This document shows positions 29,032 through 39,600 of a stretch of DNA of 64,000 bases, piece after piece; position 1 is the first letter of the stretch; each line of letters starts with the position of its first letter. This DNA comes from Rhynchopus sp. YZ270_cl-10 (lineage: Eukaryota; Euglenozoa; Diplonemea; Diplonemida; Diplonemidae), in the NCBI GenBank assembly GCA_964035575.1, contig OZ037874.1, positions 744,001 through 808,000 of the forward strand. The letters are read 5' to 3'. The translations under genes and the position numbers were made by a program. Below the pieces are notes generated by a model. That model made no database searches. It was not told where the DNA came from and saw only the letters and a program-made list of their open reading frames with translations.

Positions 29032-30659
29032 CACGACGGGACCTGTCGTGTAGCCTTCATACAATGTATTTGCTCTTACTCCCTTACAGAGATGTGTTGG
29101 ACGAGAGACATCCATTCATCTTCAACTTTTCCCTTCCCTCCTCTCAATCCTATTATTTCTCGTAGGACAAAAAGGCCTTTAGGCAATCTTGTCAACCCTT
29201 TTCTTTGCTTCAGCCCTCGGAGATAGTACAAAAATTGTTCGACAGTCTACAGCTGTGTGTACTAGGGACAGCCTTTGGTCGAGATGGAGTAGGAATGAGC
29301 GCATCCCAGAGTGATGTCTCATGACCGTCTCAACGCCTTGGTGGTGGCTGTGTTGTGAGAATTGCCCATCATGCATGATCCACATGATGTGTGCTATGTG
29401 TGTGATGTGCAATTATCACAGTACAGCCATCGCTAAGGTGACTGTACCAGTTAACTATCATTTTGTTCCATAGTCTACAGCTGTACTGAGGACAATTTTC
29501 GTGTAGAGGATATCCACCTTGAGGTGTCTGCGCGTTATCAAAAGAAAAGGGGAAGGAAAAAAACAAAAAACAAAACAAAAAAAGCACAGAAGGCTTCGGC
29601 CATTGAGTACAAGACCCGATTAGCCCTCAAGTGGGTTCTTGGGCGATTGTCAACAACAAAAAATGCAAACCAACGTACACACTCCAGACAATTCATATCT
29701 CGTGTTATACCATCCGCCCCTTTCTCTAATTTTTTTTTTTTTGTGAACGCGGCGACGGAGCAAATTTGGGTTACATGGCAAATGGGTAGTGCTATGGAAT
29801 GGCATAGCATGTAGCTACCGTCCCCGTACTATATAGTGACTGTAACAAATGTTTGACCTTTTCAGGGTTTTTAGGGGGAGTTTGACAGCGAAGAAGGAAA
29901 GATGAAAAAAAAAACTTTGAAAAGAGAGTTAAAAAGTCCCTGAAACCGATGAGTGATAAGAGTTAGAGGCCCGTTCAAACCTGCTGCCAAACTTGGTAGT
30001 AGGACGTCAGGTCGTATTCGCGGCACCTACCTTGTCTTTGCGTTGCACTGGCAAAAGGCAGACTGCTGAGGATACGTATCCGCTCGAGGCGCGAAGTCTG
30101 TTGTGCTCATGTCCTCATTAAGTATCACTCCTTCGGGTTGCGGTCTTTGTGAGGCGTGTGTATCTCAGATTAGTTTACGTAGGGTGGGCACCTCGTATGA
30201 TACCTTTTTTACGGTCAGTATAATATTACGGTGAGGAGATGGTACCTCCTTCTGTTCCATGCACTTTGGTCAAGTCCTTTCCCCCTCCCTTTTCCTATTT
30301 TTGAAGGATGGACAACTCTCTGGAAGGTGTCCTGGTTCATTGCAGGTATAGAACCCTTTCCATGTAACCCGGTTGCTTTGTAGTCGTGACAGAGTGTCAT
30401 AATTTGTTGCAATGTGGCATCTGTTCTTGAATCGATAAAAAAAAAAAAAAAACTATAAAAATTACAGCATCGAACCTGCCAGTTGAAAATACCGTCTTTA
30501 TTTTAGAGGGAAAAATATTTTTGTGTACACGACAAGCCATGAAGCCAGGAGGTTGTGTGGCTTTTTATCATGTACACCGATAGTTGGTAGGGTTTTATTA
30601 TTTTGTTTTATGTTAATGTGTGGTTTTAGTTTGTAGTCAATTTTTGTTTTTTCTCACAA
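29032..30659. other. Gene-free spacer
   Basis: A direct repeat AGTCTACAGCTGT occurs at about 29248 and 29472, and a GTGA-AATTGC-CATCA imperfect inverted repeat at about 29355-29424. No coding frame with recognisable domains, no tRNA or rRNA. Confidence 0.45.
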
Positions 30660-30665
30660 TTCTTT

Positions 30666-31013
30666 AGGTACGTTTGTCACGCGAGGGATTTGTACCTCAA
30701 GGTTATTGGGTACATGTTTTTCTAACTTTTCTTTTTTCTTTGAATTTGGGTGCTTCATTTCCAAAGATGAATGGGTACGAGAGGCACTCTCTACTTTTGC
30801 AATGGTGTTGCACCATCTATTTCGTAGCACCTTCAGTGTAATATTGGTGGTTTGCCTCCTTTCCTTAAAAAAAGGCAAAAAACCCCCCCACTGTTCCGTC
30901 ACCTTCGGTGCTTTTTGGGGTAAAATACAATCACGAACACCGTATACGTTTCATTAGTTGGTGCCTGCGTCCGCCGATGAACGGCGAGGTGTTTGCACTT
31001 TCCAACTTCTCTT
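30666..31013 (+). repeat. Two short repeat copies
   Basis: 30666-30705 is a diverged GTACACTG-family copy (GTCACGCGAGGGATTTGTAC) preceded by TTCTTTAG. 30960-31013 is a GCCTGCGTCCGCCGATGAAC / GGTGTTTGCACTTTCCAAC copy, close to those at 18349 and 40687. Confidence 0.6.
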
Positions 31014-31367
31014 AGTTTTGGTGCACTGACCTCTGCTCCGTCAACGACAAGCCGTTGAGAACAGGGTTAGACAACGTGCGGTCCGTTTTAGTTTTTAAAA
31101 AAAAAAAAATACGTAAATTGTTGGACTGTCTTCTTCTCTTTGTTCTTTGCGGTTACTTTCCCTTGTCTTTCAACTGCAGTGGGAGGCTCAACTGTAACCA
31201 GGCTATTTTCTAAATATCGGAAAACCCTGGATTTTTTCCAAAAAACGTGTTCCATCTTTGTTTCTTCCTGGGGAAAGGGAAAAAATCCCAATACGGAGCC
31301 ACTTAGGTGCATTTCCTGGCCAAACACGACGCTGGGGTCACTTTTTGCAAAATGGCCATTTTCTTTA

Positions 31368-31408
31368 GGTACACTGTCACGAGAGGGCTTTGTATTTCAG
31401 CTCTACTT
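31368..31408 (+). repeat. GTACACTG short repeat
   Basis: GTACACTGTCACGAG, then GGGCTTTGTATTTCAGC and TCTACTT. Preceded by TTTCTTTAG, like a pyrimidine tract plus AG. Confidence 0.7.
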
Positions 31409-31727
31409 CTTTTTAGTTTTTTTTGGTTCAATTTTTTGTGAATATTACCTTCCCACCTACACTGGATTAGGTTTACAGGGGGCGAATAAAGCAGGGATGT
31501 TTGGGTGGTCGACACGACCCTTTCCAGTGAATTAGGATGATGTGCTGCCGTCCTCAAGGATTGGCACATCTCCCTTTCAGTGCGGCTTATGGGTGTGACA
31601 CCCTAAGCCTTGCACACGTGTTAGACTCCTTGGTCCGTGTTTCAAGACAAACCTGGGTTTCTTTTTCTTTTCTTTTCAAAAAAAAGGACGTCAAATGGGG
31701 GAAACAATCCCGATGATTGTTATAACT

Positions 31728-31976
31728 AAGCACCCCCGCAAGAGAGACGTTTTTGCACTTCACTTCACCCTTTTTTTCAGATCTCAACCGACTAATGGTT
31801 GGGGTCCACCCCGGTACACCGGTCATATACCAAGGTACACTGTTCACGAGAGGGCTTTGTATTTCAAGTGAAGCGGTCAATATCTCAACCCCTCCCCCAC
31901 CTTTCCCGTTTATTTTTTGACTGGTCATGTACCAAGGTACACTGTCACGAGAGGGCTTTGTATTTCAACTCTACTT
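31728..31976 (+). repeat. Cluster of three short repeats
   Basis: 31728-31780 is a diverged GTTTTTGCACTTCACTTC copy. 31797-31875 is an extended GTACACTG copy. 31917-31976 is another with shared ACTGGTCATGTACCAAG upstream part and a terminal T-run. All lie on the + strand. Confidence 0.7.
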
Positions 31977-31984
31977 TTTTTTTT

Positions 31985-32262
31985 GGTGACTAAGCACAGA
32001 GAGGCTTAGGTTCGTCTGCGAAACCTTTTGTTTTTTTGTTCTTTTTCATCCCTCCGTTTTCGAAGCAACAGAGTGTATACGCTATTTTCCCCCCTGATAT
32101 ATTAGCTGCTGCCTGGTGGCCAATAAATCACATCAATATATGCCGAAGTTGAAGAGGATAGTCCTAGAAGCATTTGTCTTAGGGTTTATTTTCTTCTTTT
32201 TTGTTAAAGGTGACTAAGCACGAGAGGCTTAGGATCATCTCATAAACTTTTTTTTTTTTTTT
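31985..32262 (+). repeat. Two hairpin repeats, CTAAGC/GCTTAG family
   Basis: 31985-32030 and 32208-32262. Each has GTGACTAAGCAC, GAGAGGCTTAGG, TTC/ATC and a T-run. CTAAGC pairs with GCTTAG across a 6-7 base loop. The second copy is the best example of the family. Confidence 0.75.
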
Positions 32263-32333
32263 GGTTTTGGACCAGGCTCTCCGCTAGGATTTCCGATTTT
32301 GAAAATATTCTGTTGATGGTCCACGTTGGTGGG

Positions 32334-32370
32334 GTACATGCTTGCGCCGCAGGCGCACGGTACGCAACTT
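32334..32370 (+). repeat. TGCGCCGCAGGCGCA-core repeat fragment
   Basis: GCTTGCGCCGCAGGCGCACG followed by GTACGCAACTTTTTT. One of six copies of the palindromic core in the window. Confidence 0.7.
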
Positions 32371-32780
32371 TTTTTTTTACCAACGCCCGATTTTGACTTT
32401 TTTGGGACGTTTGAGCACTCACCTCTCCATATCTTCTTCTCCTGAGCTTTTTTGACAGGTAGAACGGGTCTGAACCACTTGGCAGAACTTTTTTTTTTTT
32501 TTCTTTTTTTCCCCATTTTCAAAAAGTTCTGTTGACAATCAACAGAACTTTAGTACCTAGCGGAGTGCCTGTTTTGGACTGCACAAAAAATACAGCATAC
32601 ACGAAGCACCGCAACTTTCCAACGTTTGCAATTATAACGGAACGACGATGGAGACATCTGGCGCCTATGCTGGCTTTGTGTTTCACCCCCCCTTTTCCCC
32701 CCATCCCTCCCCTCCCTGCACGGCGGACTTCAGAGGGAGTACCATGGTGGAACTGCTAAGCTAGTAGTGCTACTCGTGTA

Positions 32781-32961
32781 GGCTGATTGACGTGGGCCTG
32801 GTATGCCCATTTTTTTCATAAAAGAAACCCGACGCAGGAGCTTTTCTTGGAACTGTTTTATTCTCCCCACACCACAAGAACATCATCTTGTTGGGTTGGG
32901 AAATAAAACTTTTTGCCACCGATTTAAACCGATCACCATCGATCACCAGCGTCAATCAGCC
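32781..32961. mobile_element. 181-bp element with 12-bp inverted ends, TA-flanked
   Basis: GGCTGATTGACG and CGTCAATCAGCC are perfect inverted ends bordered by TA at 32779-32780 and 32962-32963. TGGTGGAAC appears on both sides just outside (about 32742 and 32964). The interior is not otherwise palindromic, apart from a GATCACCATC/GATCACCAGC direct repeat. Confidence 0.7.
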
Positions 32962-32963
32962 TA

Positions 32964-34099
32964 TGGTGGAACATTAGTCGTAAAAAAAGACTAGACATTT
33001 GGACTAATGTTTTGAGCTACCCTCCCCACCCCCATGTTAAGTGACCCGTTGTGTCCATATGAGGTAGACGTCGGAGAAATAAAGGGAGAAGCGCGGATGA
33101 ATATGGATTGAAGGTTTTTCTTCTTTTTTTTTTGGTTTATACTTTCTCTTATATGAAAGGCACACCAACATTCACTGTTGAGTGTGTTTTTTTCTTCTAG
33201 TGAGAATACACTAAGCTAAGATTGTAAAAAAAAAAAACTTAAACAAACCTTAGAATCTCTGTGTGCAATGCAATATAGATTGGTGCATGGTATGCACGGG
33301 GTACAAAATGCAATTTTTTTTTTTCGGCAACTCCCAAAGTGCAACTGACTCCGGGGTTCGATGACCTGGAGTTGCACCCGGAGTGCCGGCGCCTGTATCC
33401 CGTAGTTTTGAGAACACCGTTTCCCTCCGAGACTCTGTTAATGAAAAGATCATCTGTGAAAGCATTATCCCCCTTTTTTTTAGTCAAGTCTGTTGCCTTG
33501 CGTTTCCTACGTTAGTAGTGTTTTGTGTGTGTTTTGTGTTTGATGGCAAGTGTGGTTCCGAAAGAGTGGAACATTGCGCAGTTTGTGTGTGAAGAAAAAA
33601 AAAAAAAAAACGAAATAAAAAATAAGAATTTTAAACAAGTGCTCAGTTTTTTTCTCTCGTTTGTTCGCGAATTTGAGTCAGATTGTTCTCGCGTTTCGTT
33701 TCCTTATTATATTTTGTGGAAATCGCTGCGAAGAAAAACATCATAAAAAAATGTCTGGACTGCGTCTTCCTCTTTGGGTAGCGCAGTGTCTGCTAAAAAA
33801 AACTACAAAAAAAAAAGCATTTTTTTTCCCCCTGAAAATATTTCACATCTTTTTCTCACAAAACCATCCCCACCTCATTCCCACCCCCCCCCTCCCACAG
33901 GTGATCAAAAGGTGGTCACACAACACACACCCTATATCTTTTGTTTCCCCCCTCCTCCCTCCCTCCCCTCCATCCACAAAAAATAATGGTTGGAAACATG
34001 GAGACGTCTGCTTATCGGAGCTGACACCTCTCCATTGCTATTGCCCCTCCTTTTTTTTTTTTTTTTTTTTTTTTTTTCTTCGAAAAATTTTAATTTTCA
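32964..34099. other. Spacer upstream of the calcium channel
   Basis: A 22-base-arm inverted repeat at about 33325-33402 (AGTGCAACT / AGTTGCACC with outer GGCAACTCC/GGAGTGCC) surrounds GGGGTTCGATGACC, similar to a tRNA T-arm, but no tRNA fold is present. T-runs at 34050-34078 lie just before the ATG. No gene seen. Confidence 0.5.
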
Positions 34100-37000
34100 A
34101 TGCACCGCCGATCACCATTTGAGGGTGTGCTGGCACAACCGTTGGTTCCGACGTCCCCGTTGTCACCTGCTACGCCTCTGTCACCAAACAACTTTTTGCA
34201 TCAACCGCATCCACACCTCTCCCATCAATACCCGCGAAGCAACACATTACTGAGCCCAAGCAGCAGCAGCACCTACTCCGCGCTACCTTATCCATACGAC
34301 CCCGCACCCCCAACCCCATTGCTCCGCGGGCGGACATATGCGAGCTACCCTCCCCCTCCTCAACCTCAAGCCTACCCCCGCCCGGAACGATCCTCAGCAT
34401 TCACCGGACACATTCCAAATGGAAACGACCCTCTCCAATCACAGCCAAATGGATATGAAGACCCTCTCGAACAGTCATCCCCCTTTCCACCAGCTCTGAA
34501 GTCGCCACTCAGTCCGGAAAAAAATCCGTTGGTGCCTGCTAAGAAGGTGAGCGTCGTGACGCCTGAGCATTCGGAAGGGGGGGAGAAGGAGGAAGGTGGG
34601 GAAGAGGAGGAGGAGGAGGAGGAGGGGGCTGGAAGCGAAGAAGGGTCGGAGTTGGATAGCCTGGTAGAAGGCTGGCCGGAGTGGCGGAATAAGGTGCGGC
34701 ATACAGTGCTGCGCAATGCATGGTTTGAGCGGTTCTGGCTTTTTGTTATTGTCTTAAACTGCGTAACGCTGGCTGTAGAGGACCCTACTGACGCTGACTG
34801 TGAGTCTACACGGTGTCATTTTACCTCTATCGCTGGGCATTTGTTCTCATTTCTGTTTCTTATAGAATGTGTGTCAAAAATTATGGGGTTGGGGTTCCGA
34901 TCTGGTCGTGGTGCGTATCTAAAGGATGAATGGAACGTATTAGATTTTGTTATTGTCATTTCAGGCATAACGTCGTTTGTAGTAGAAATGGCGTTGTCCG
35001 GTGGAGGTTCCGCCTTTTTGACGGCACTCCGATCGTTCCGTTTATTACGACCATTGAAGACGGTGCAAGCATTTCCCGCAGTGAGGCTGTTGGTGCAATC
35101 CATCTTATCATCGTTGCCGAGGCTGTTTGATGTGGTGGTGTTATACTTTTTTTTTGTTTTGACAATGGGGATTGTTAGTATTCAGCTCTTCTCGGGGTTG
35201 CTGAGGACGAGGTGCATTAAGGTTGCTCCGAACTTCGCAGAAATCGATGTAACCGACGCAGACTCATTCCTCATCGAACCCGACAACCGCGTTTGCACCA
35301 ACGACTCCTCCATCTTCGGCGGAGCCCACCGCTGTCCATGGGAATACACCTGCCGGAATATCGAGAAAAACCCTTATTGGGGGAAGCTCGGTTTTGATAA
35401 TATCGGCATGGCTGGGTTAACGTTATTTACGGGAATTTCCCTTGAGGGCTGGTCCGATACTATGTACTACACTATGGATGCGAGATCGAAGGTGGTCAGT
35501 TTGTATTGGGTGTTGCTCATCATTTTTGGGTCGTTTTTTGTGTTGAATTTGACGATTGTTATTATTACTGAAGCGTTTGAGAAGAAACAGCAGGAGATTC
35601 AGATGGCAGCCTTCTATGCGATAGACAAGGATGGAACAGGGGAGTTGGATCGACACGAAGTGGAGCGACTGCTTTCGAAGAAGTATGGTTATCCAATCAG
35701 CGAGGCAGAGCTGGACATTGCATTTAACGCGATGGATGCGGACGGAGGGGGTACCATCTCTCTTGACGAATTTCTTGAATACACCGCCGCCAACAACGCC
35801 CAATTCACTACCAAACAGTCCAGCATCTCTGGCCTAGGGGATGACCTGAAAAGCCTCACCAAAAAGACTCCTGTTGGGGCCTGCCTTGCCGCGTTGCATA
35901 CTAAGGTAAAAAATTTTACTGCAAACCGTACTGATAGGACGCCTTTACAGGAAAAAACGTATCGTTTGGTGAAAGATCCTGACTCTGTGGTGAAGGAGGA
36001 AGGAGAGAAGGAGGGGGATGAAGGGGAGAAGCAGGCGTTTGTGCCGTCGGAGTACAATAAGGTGTTTCGGTATGCGGTGCTGCTGATGATAGTGTTGAAT
36101 ACGATATCGCTTGCAGTGGAACATCATGAACAGCCAGAGGTGATGACAGATGTGCTGCAGATCTCGAACTACGTCTTCACCGTTTTCTTCACAGCGGAGT
36201 GCATCCTAAAACTGTATGGGCTTGGGATAGGTGAGTACTTCGAGGATAACTTCAACACCTTCGACCTGATTGTCGTCATCATCTCGCTCATCGATATCAT
36301 AGTGATTAGAGGAAGCGCAAATGTCTCTGTTTTCAGAACATTTCGTGTTCTTAGGGTGCTCAAGCTCGCTCGATCTTTCAAATCACTCCAAAAATGGGTT
36401 TTTATTGTGATAAATAGTGTAAAAGGTGCTGCGATTTTGACTGGATTGCTTGGCCTGGTTGTTTTTATTGTAGCTTTGGTTGGCATGCAGATTTTTGGAG
36501 GAAAATTTTGCTTTCTTGATGAAGGTTGGGATCCGACGTTATGGTACGTAACGGATGAGGAGAAGCTTCCGGGGAAGAATTGCGGGGGGAAGCCACGGTC
36601 GAATTATGATTCGCTTGGACACGCTTTGATCACCACCTTTCAAATTCTGACTGGGGAGGATTGGAACATTATCATGTACTACGGAATGCGCAGTATCGGT
36701 GATGCGTCTGCAGTGTACTTCGTTTTGTATTACACATTAGGCAACTATCTGATGCTCAACCTCTTCATCGCCGTGCTTCTCAACAACCGCGAACTCAAAA
36801 ACGACGACCCCGAAGAACGGAAAGACCTCCTCGCGATCAAGGAGGAGCAAGCAAACGAGGCCTCCTTGGCAGCAGGGCTCCCACCCTTGACGGAGTCTCA
36901 TAAGAAGGAAGGCACAAAACCCCCCGGGTTTTTAGCAGCGTTGGTGGCAAGGAACAGTTCCCTCTTCTGCCTGCCCCAAGGGAGCACAGTACGGTACGTC

Positions 37001-39526
37001 TGCTATCACATTGCAGAGAACACCATATTTGAGTGGTTTGTGTTGCTTTGCATTTTGGTGTCAACGATTTCGCTGGCAAATGAAAATCCACTGCACCCTG
37101 AGGATCATCCGCGGAGCAGATTATTAGGAACGGTAGATTTTGTGATGATCTGGGTGTTTCTTGCGGAGGCTCTGGTGAAGGTGGTCGGCTACGGCTTCGT
37201 TCTCCACAAAGAAAGCTATCTCCGCCGGGAGTCTTGGAACCGTCTTGACTTTCTTATTGTCTGCTTCTCATTGCTGTCGCTGCTTCCTGGAGGGTCGCAT
37301 TTTGCGGCGATCAAAATAATGCGCGTTCTCCGACCCCTTCGATTCATCAACAAATCCCCAGGCATGAAGGTAGTTGTCCACGCCCTTCTCACTTCAATCA
37401 AACCGTTGGCTAATGTATTAGCAATATCTCTGTTGGTGTGGCTTATCTTTGGTATTATGGGTGTTCAGGTGTTTAAAGGAACGTTTTATAGATGTACTTC
37501 AGAAGAATTTGGCGACGTCGAAGCGGCATACCCAAACATCACCTCAAAAGAGTTGTGTTTAACGCAATGTCCACATGTCTTCAAGGAGGCAGGGTGCAAA
37601 TGGAAGAATTATTCAGCGTCGTTTGACAACGTAGTGTTGGCGATGGTCGCGCTGTTCGAAATGGCGTCGCTCGAAGGCTGGGTAACCGTCATGCGTCTCG
37701 GCACCGACCACACCGAACCCTATTTCTCTCCAATTCAAGACAACAAACCGTTTTGGGTGGTTTATTTCGTTGCCTTTATCGTTTTTGGGTCGTTTTTTAT
37801 CATCAATTTGTTCATCGGTGTCTTAATTGATACTTACTACAAAGAAAAGGAGAAGGCAGCGTTTCAAGGCGGGGGCCTATTTCTCAACGAAGGACAGAAA
37901 AAATGGGTCAATAAATTCAAGGTTTTGATCGACGTATTGCGGAATGAGAAGAAGAGCGAAGCGTCCACCCCGCTGTTAGGATGGGTATTATCTCCACGAT
38001 TTGAAATGATGATCACGGTGTGCATCATTTTAAACATAGTTGTCATGGCCATAGAGCATTATGGGTCTTCGTCTGCATATAATTTTGCATTGGAGATTGC
38101 GAATTTATGTTTTATCGGAATTTTCACACTCGAAGCGATCCTCAAAATAGCCGCGCTCTCCCCAAAGAATTACTTTAAGGCCGCATGGAACAAATTCGAT
38201 TTTACGATTGTTGTGATTTCGTTGATAGGGGTGGTGCTTCAGTTTACTGCGGGGGGCAATTCTGCGGCGTCGGTGTTCAGGATTTTGCGTCTTGCGAGAT
38301 TACTACGGATGGTGAAAAAGGCGAAGGGGATTAAACGAATTTTGAAAACTCTGACCCTCTCTTTGCTCTCCTTAATGAACGTCGCAGGGGTGCTTTGTCT
38401 GCTTCTCTTCGTTTATGCGACGCTAGGGGTAAAGCTCTTTGGAAAGGTCAAACGAGGCGAAAACATCGGATTTTACTCAAATTTTGAGTCCTTCGACAAC
38501 GCAATGCTCCTCCTCCTCCGCATGTCAACCGGGGAAGGCTGGCAAGGAATTTCCGCTGATACAAGAGTTCAAGAACCACACTGTGATCCACATCTCGCAG
38601 AATGTGGGTCACCAATAATCAGTCAGATCTTTTTCGTTACGTATACCATGGCAGGGATGTATGTACTGTTGAACCTCTTTATTGCTGTTATTTTGGATAA
38701 TTTCTCTGAATCTGCGGATCAAGACGAGCAGGGAATCAGTGTAGAGTATATCGACCTGATGCAGGCCGCGTGGTCGATGCGGTCTCATGAGCACAATGGC
38801 GAGGAAGTGTTGACGGAGCACGCATTTCTTGAGTTTTTGAGGGAAATCGGACCCCCGCTGGGGCCTCAACTAAACGCAACGAACAAAAAGCTGCAGTACT
38901 TCATCGTCTCCTTAGATCTGCAGCAAGGTGCTGACAGCAATATCCGCAAGGAAGAGGTGTTTCTCAAACTCTTCAAGAAAAACTTCGGCGAAGATCTTCC
39001 CCGCGAAATTGAGGAAAAACTGACGAAACAGTTGGCACGGAGTATGGATCTCGACGAATCCGCGTTCGAACGGAATCAAACAAACCTTAGCCACCACCTT
39101 GCCAGCGTTAGAGTACAAGCATTGATTAAGGCCTGGTTGGTTCGACGACAGGTCAAACGCATGCGCGAGGAGATCAGCCCTAGCGAACGACCTGGCGCAC
39201 ATTTTACAGAACGACTGGTTCCAGAGCAGGTTCAGCAGGTACGGGTTGCACTTCCTTCTGGGGAAGAATGGCTGTCAGATCCACTTTTCGCTTACAAACA
39301 ACGAGCCGGGTCTGGAGGTCCCGACGGCGGATCCGGCCCGACCAACAGCGAGGTCTCCACACTGCTTCGGACGTACTACGACAACTGGGCGACCCTCACA
39401 CCAGAGCAGAAGGCCTACTATAACGCAAACTATGCACCCGCCTTCCAGGCTGAGCTGGCCTACCGGGAAGGGCCCACACCACGACAGACACAAAGCGACC
39501 CAGGGTTGGAACGGTTTTCTCTATGA
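34100..39526 (+). CDS. Four-domain voltage-gated calcium channel with EF hands in the I-II linker
   Basis: 1,808 aa pore subunit of a plasma-membrane voltage-gated Ca2+ channel. Four six-helix repeats: first helices near residues 208, 656, 976 and 1300. Each S4 carries spaced Arg/Lys (I: RSFRLLRPLK; II: RTFRVLRVLK; III: MRVLRPLRF; IV: RILRLARLLRMVKK). Filter sequences are SLEGW (about 445), TGEDW (about 849), SLEGW (about 1188) and TGEGW (about 1474), i.e. EEEE as in CaV1/CaV2. Between repeats I and II lie two canonical EF loops, DKDGTGELDRHE (about 512) and DADGGGTISLDE (about 549). After repeat IV come a CaV-like EF/pre-IQ region and an IQ-like motif (VQALIKAWLVRRQVK, about 1670). The N-terminus is Pro/Ser-rich, then Glu-rich (about 155-185). 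No intron. Ca2+ selectivity is inferred from EEEE; the TTTTT-rich sequence precedes the ATG. Confidence 0.95.
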   Translation: MHRRSPFEGVLAQPLVPTSPLSPATPLSPNNFLHQPHPHLSHQYPRSNTLLSPSSSSTYSALPYPYDPAPPTPLLRGRTYASYPPPPQPQAYPRPERSSAFTGHIPNGNDPLQSQPNGYEDPLEQSSPFPPALKSPLSPEKNPLVPAKKVSVVTPEHSEGGEKEEGGEEEEEEEEGAGSEEGSELDSLVEGWPEWRNKVRHTVLRNAWFERFWLFVIVLNCVTLAVEDPTDADCESTRCHFTSIAGHLFSFLFLIECVSKIMGLGFRSGRGAYLKDEWNVLDFVIVISGITSFVVEMALSGGGSAFLTALRSFRLLRPLKTVQAFPAVRLLVQSILSSLPRLFDVVVLYFFFVLTMGIVSIQLFSGLLRTRCIKVAPNFAEIDVTDADSFLIEPDNRVCTNDSSIFGGAHRCPWEYTCRNIEKNPYWGKLGFDNIGMAGLTLFTGISLEGWSDTMYYTMDARSKVVSLYWVLLIIFGSFFVLNLTIVIITEAFEKKQQEIQMAAFYAIDKDGTGELDRHEVERLLSKKYGYPISEAELDIAFNAMDADGGGTISLDEFLEYTAANNAQFTTKQSSISGLGDDLKSLTKKTPVGACLAALHTKVKNFTANRTDRTPLQEKTYRLVKDPDSVVKEEGEKEGDEGEKQAFVPSEYNKVFRYAVLLMIVLNTISLAVEHHEQPEVMTDVLQISNYVFTVFFTAECILKLYGLGIGEYFEDNFNTFDLIVVIISLIDIIVIRGSANVSVFRTFRVLRVLKLARSFKSLQKWVFIVINSVKGAAILTGLLGLVVFIVALVGMQIFGGKFCFLDEGWDPTLWYVTDEEKLPGKNCGGKPRSNYDSLGHALITTFQILTGEDWNIIMYYGMRSIGDASAVYFVLYYTLGNYLMLNLFIAVLLNNRELKNDDPEERKDLLAIKEEQANEASLAAGLPPLTESHKKEGTKPPGFLAALVARNSSLFCLPQGSTVRYVCYHIAENTIFEWFVLLCILVSTISLANENPLHPEDHPRSRLLGTVDFVMIWVFLAEALVKVVGYGFVLHKESYLRRESWNRLDFLIVCFSLLSLLPGGSHFAAIKIMRVLRPLRFINKSPGMKVVVHALLTSIKPLANVLAISLLVWLIFGIMGVQVFKGTFYRCTSEEFGDVEAAYPNITSKELCLTQCPHVFKEAGCKWKNYSASFDNVVLAMVALFEMASLEGWVTVMRLGTDHTEPYFSPIQDNKPFWVVYFVAFIVFGSFFIINLFIGVLIDTYYKEKEKAAFQGGGLFLNEGQKKWVNKFKVLIDVLRNEKKSEASTPLLGWVLSPRFEMMITVCIILNIVVMAIEHYGSSSAYNFALEIANLCFIGIFTLEAILKIAALSPKNYFKAAWNKFDFTIVVISLIGVVLQFTAGGNSAASVFRILRLARLLRMVKKAKGIKRILKTLTLSLLSLMNVAGVLCLLLFVYATLGVKLFGKVKRGENIGFYSNFESFDNAMLLLLRMSTGEGWQGISADTRVQEPHCDPHLAECGSPIISQIFFVTYTMAGMYVLLNLFIAVILDNFSESADQDEQGISVEYIDLMQAAWSMRSHEHNGEEVLTEHAFLEFLREIGPPLGPQLNATNKKLQYFIVSLDLQQGADSNIRKEEVFLKLFKKNFGEDLPREIEEKLTKQLARSMDLDESAFERNQTNLSHHLASVRVQALIKAWLVRRQVKRMREEISPSERPGAHFTERLVPEQVQQVRVALPSGEEWLSDPLFAYKQRAGSGGPDGGSGPTNSEVSTLLRTYYDNWATLTPEQKAYYNANYAPAFQAELAYREGPTPRQTQSDPGLERFSL

Positions 39527-39600
39527 GATTGATTTATGGGGAAAGGGGGCGGAGGGAGGAAAGGCAGAGAGAGAGATTTGTTGTGGTAGCGAGGTCCTCA

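Noticed and set aside
33325-33402. Possible tRNA around GGGGTTCGATGACC
   Set aside because: The flanks form a simple inverted repeat and no acceptor, D or anticodon arm can be drawn.
21728-34099. Search for virus-derived or retroelement genes in the large spacer
   Set aside because: No reverse transcriptase, integrase, protease or capsid-like frame and no long terminal repeats recognised.
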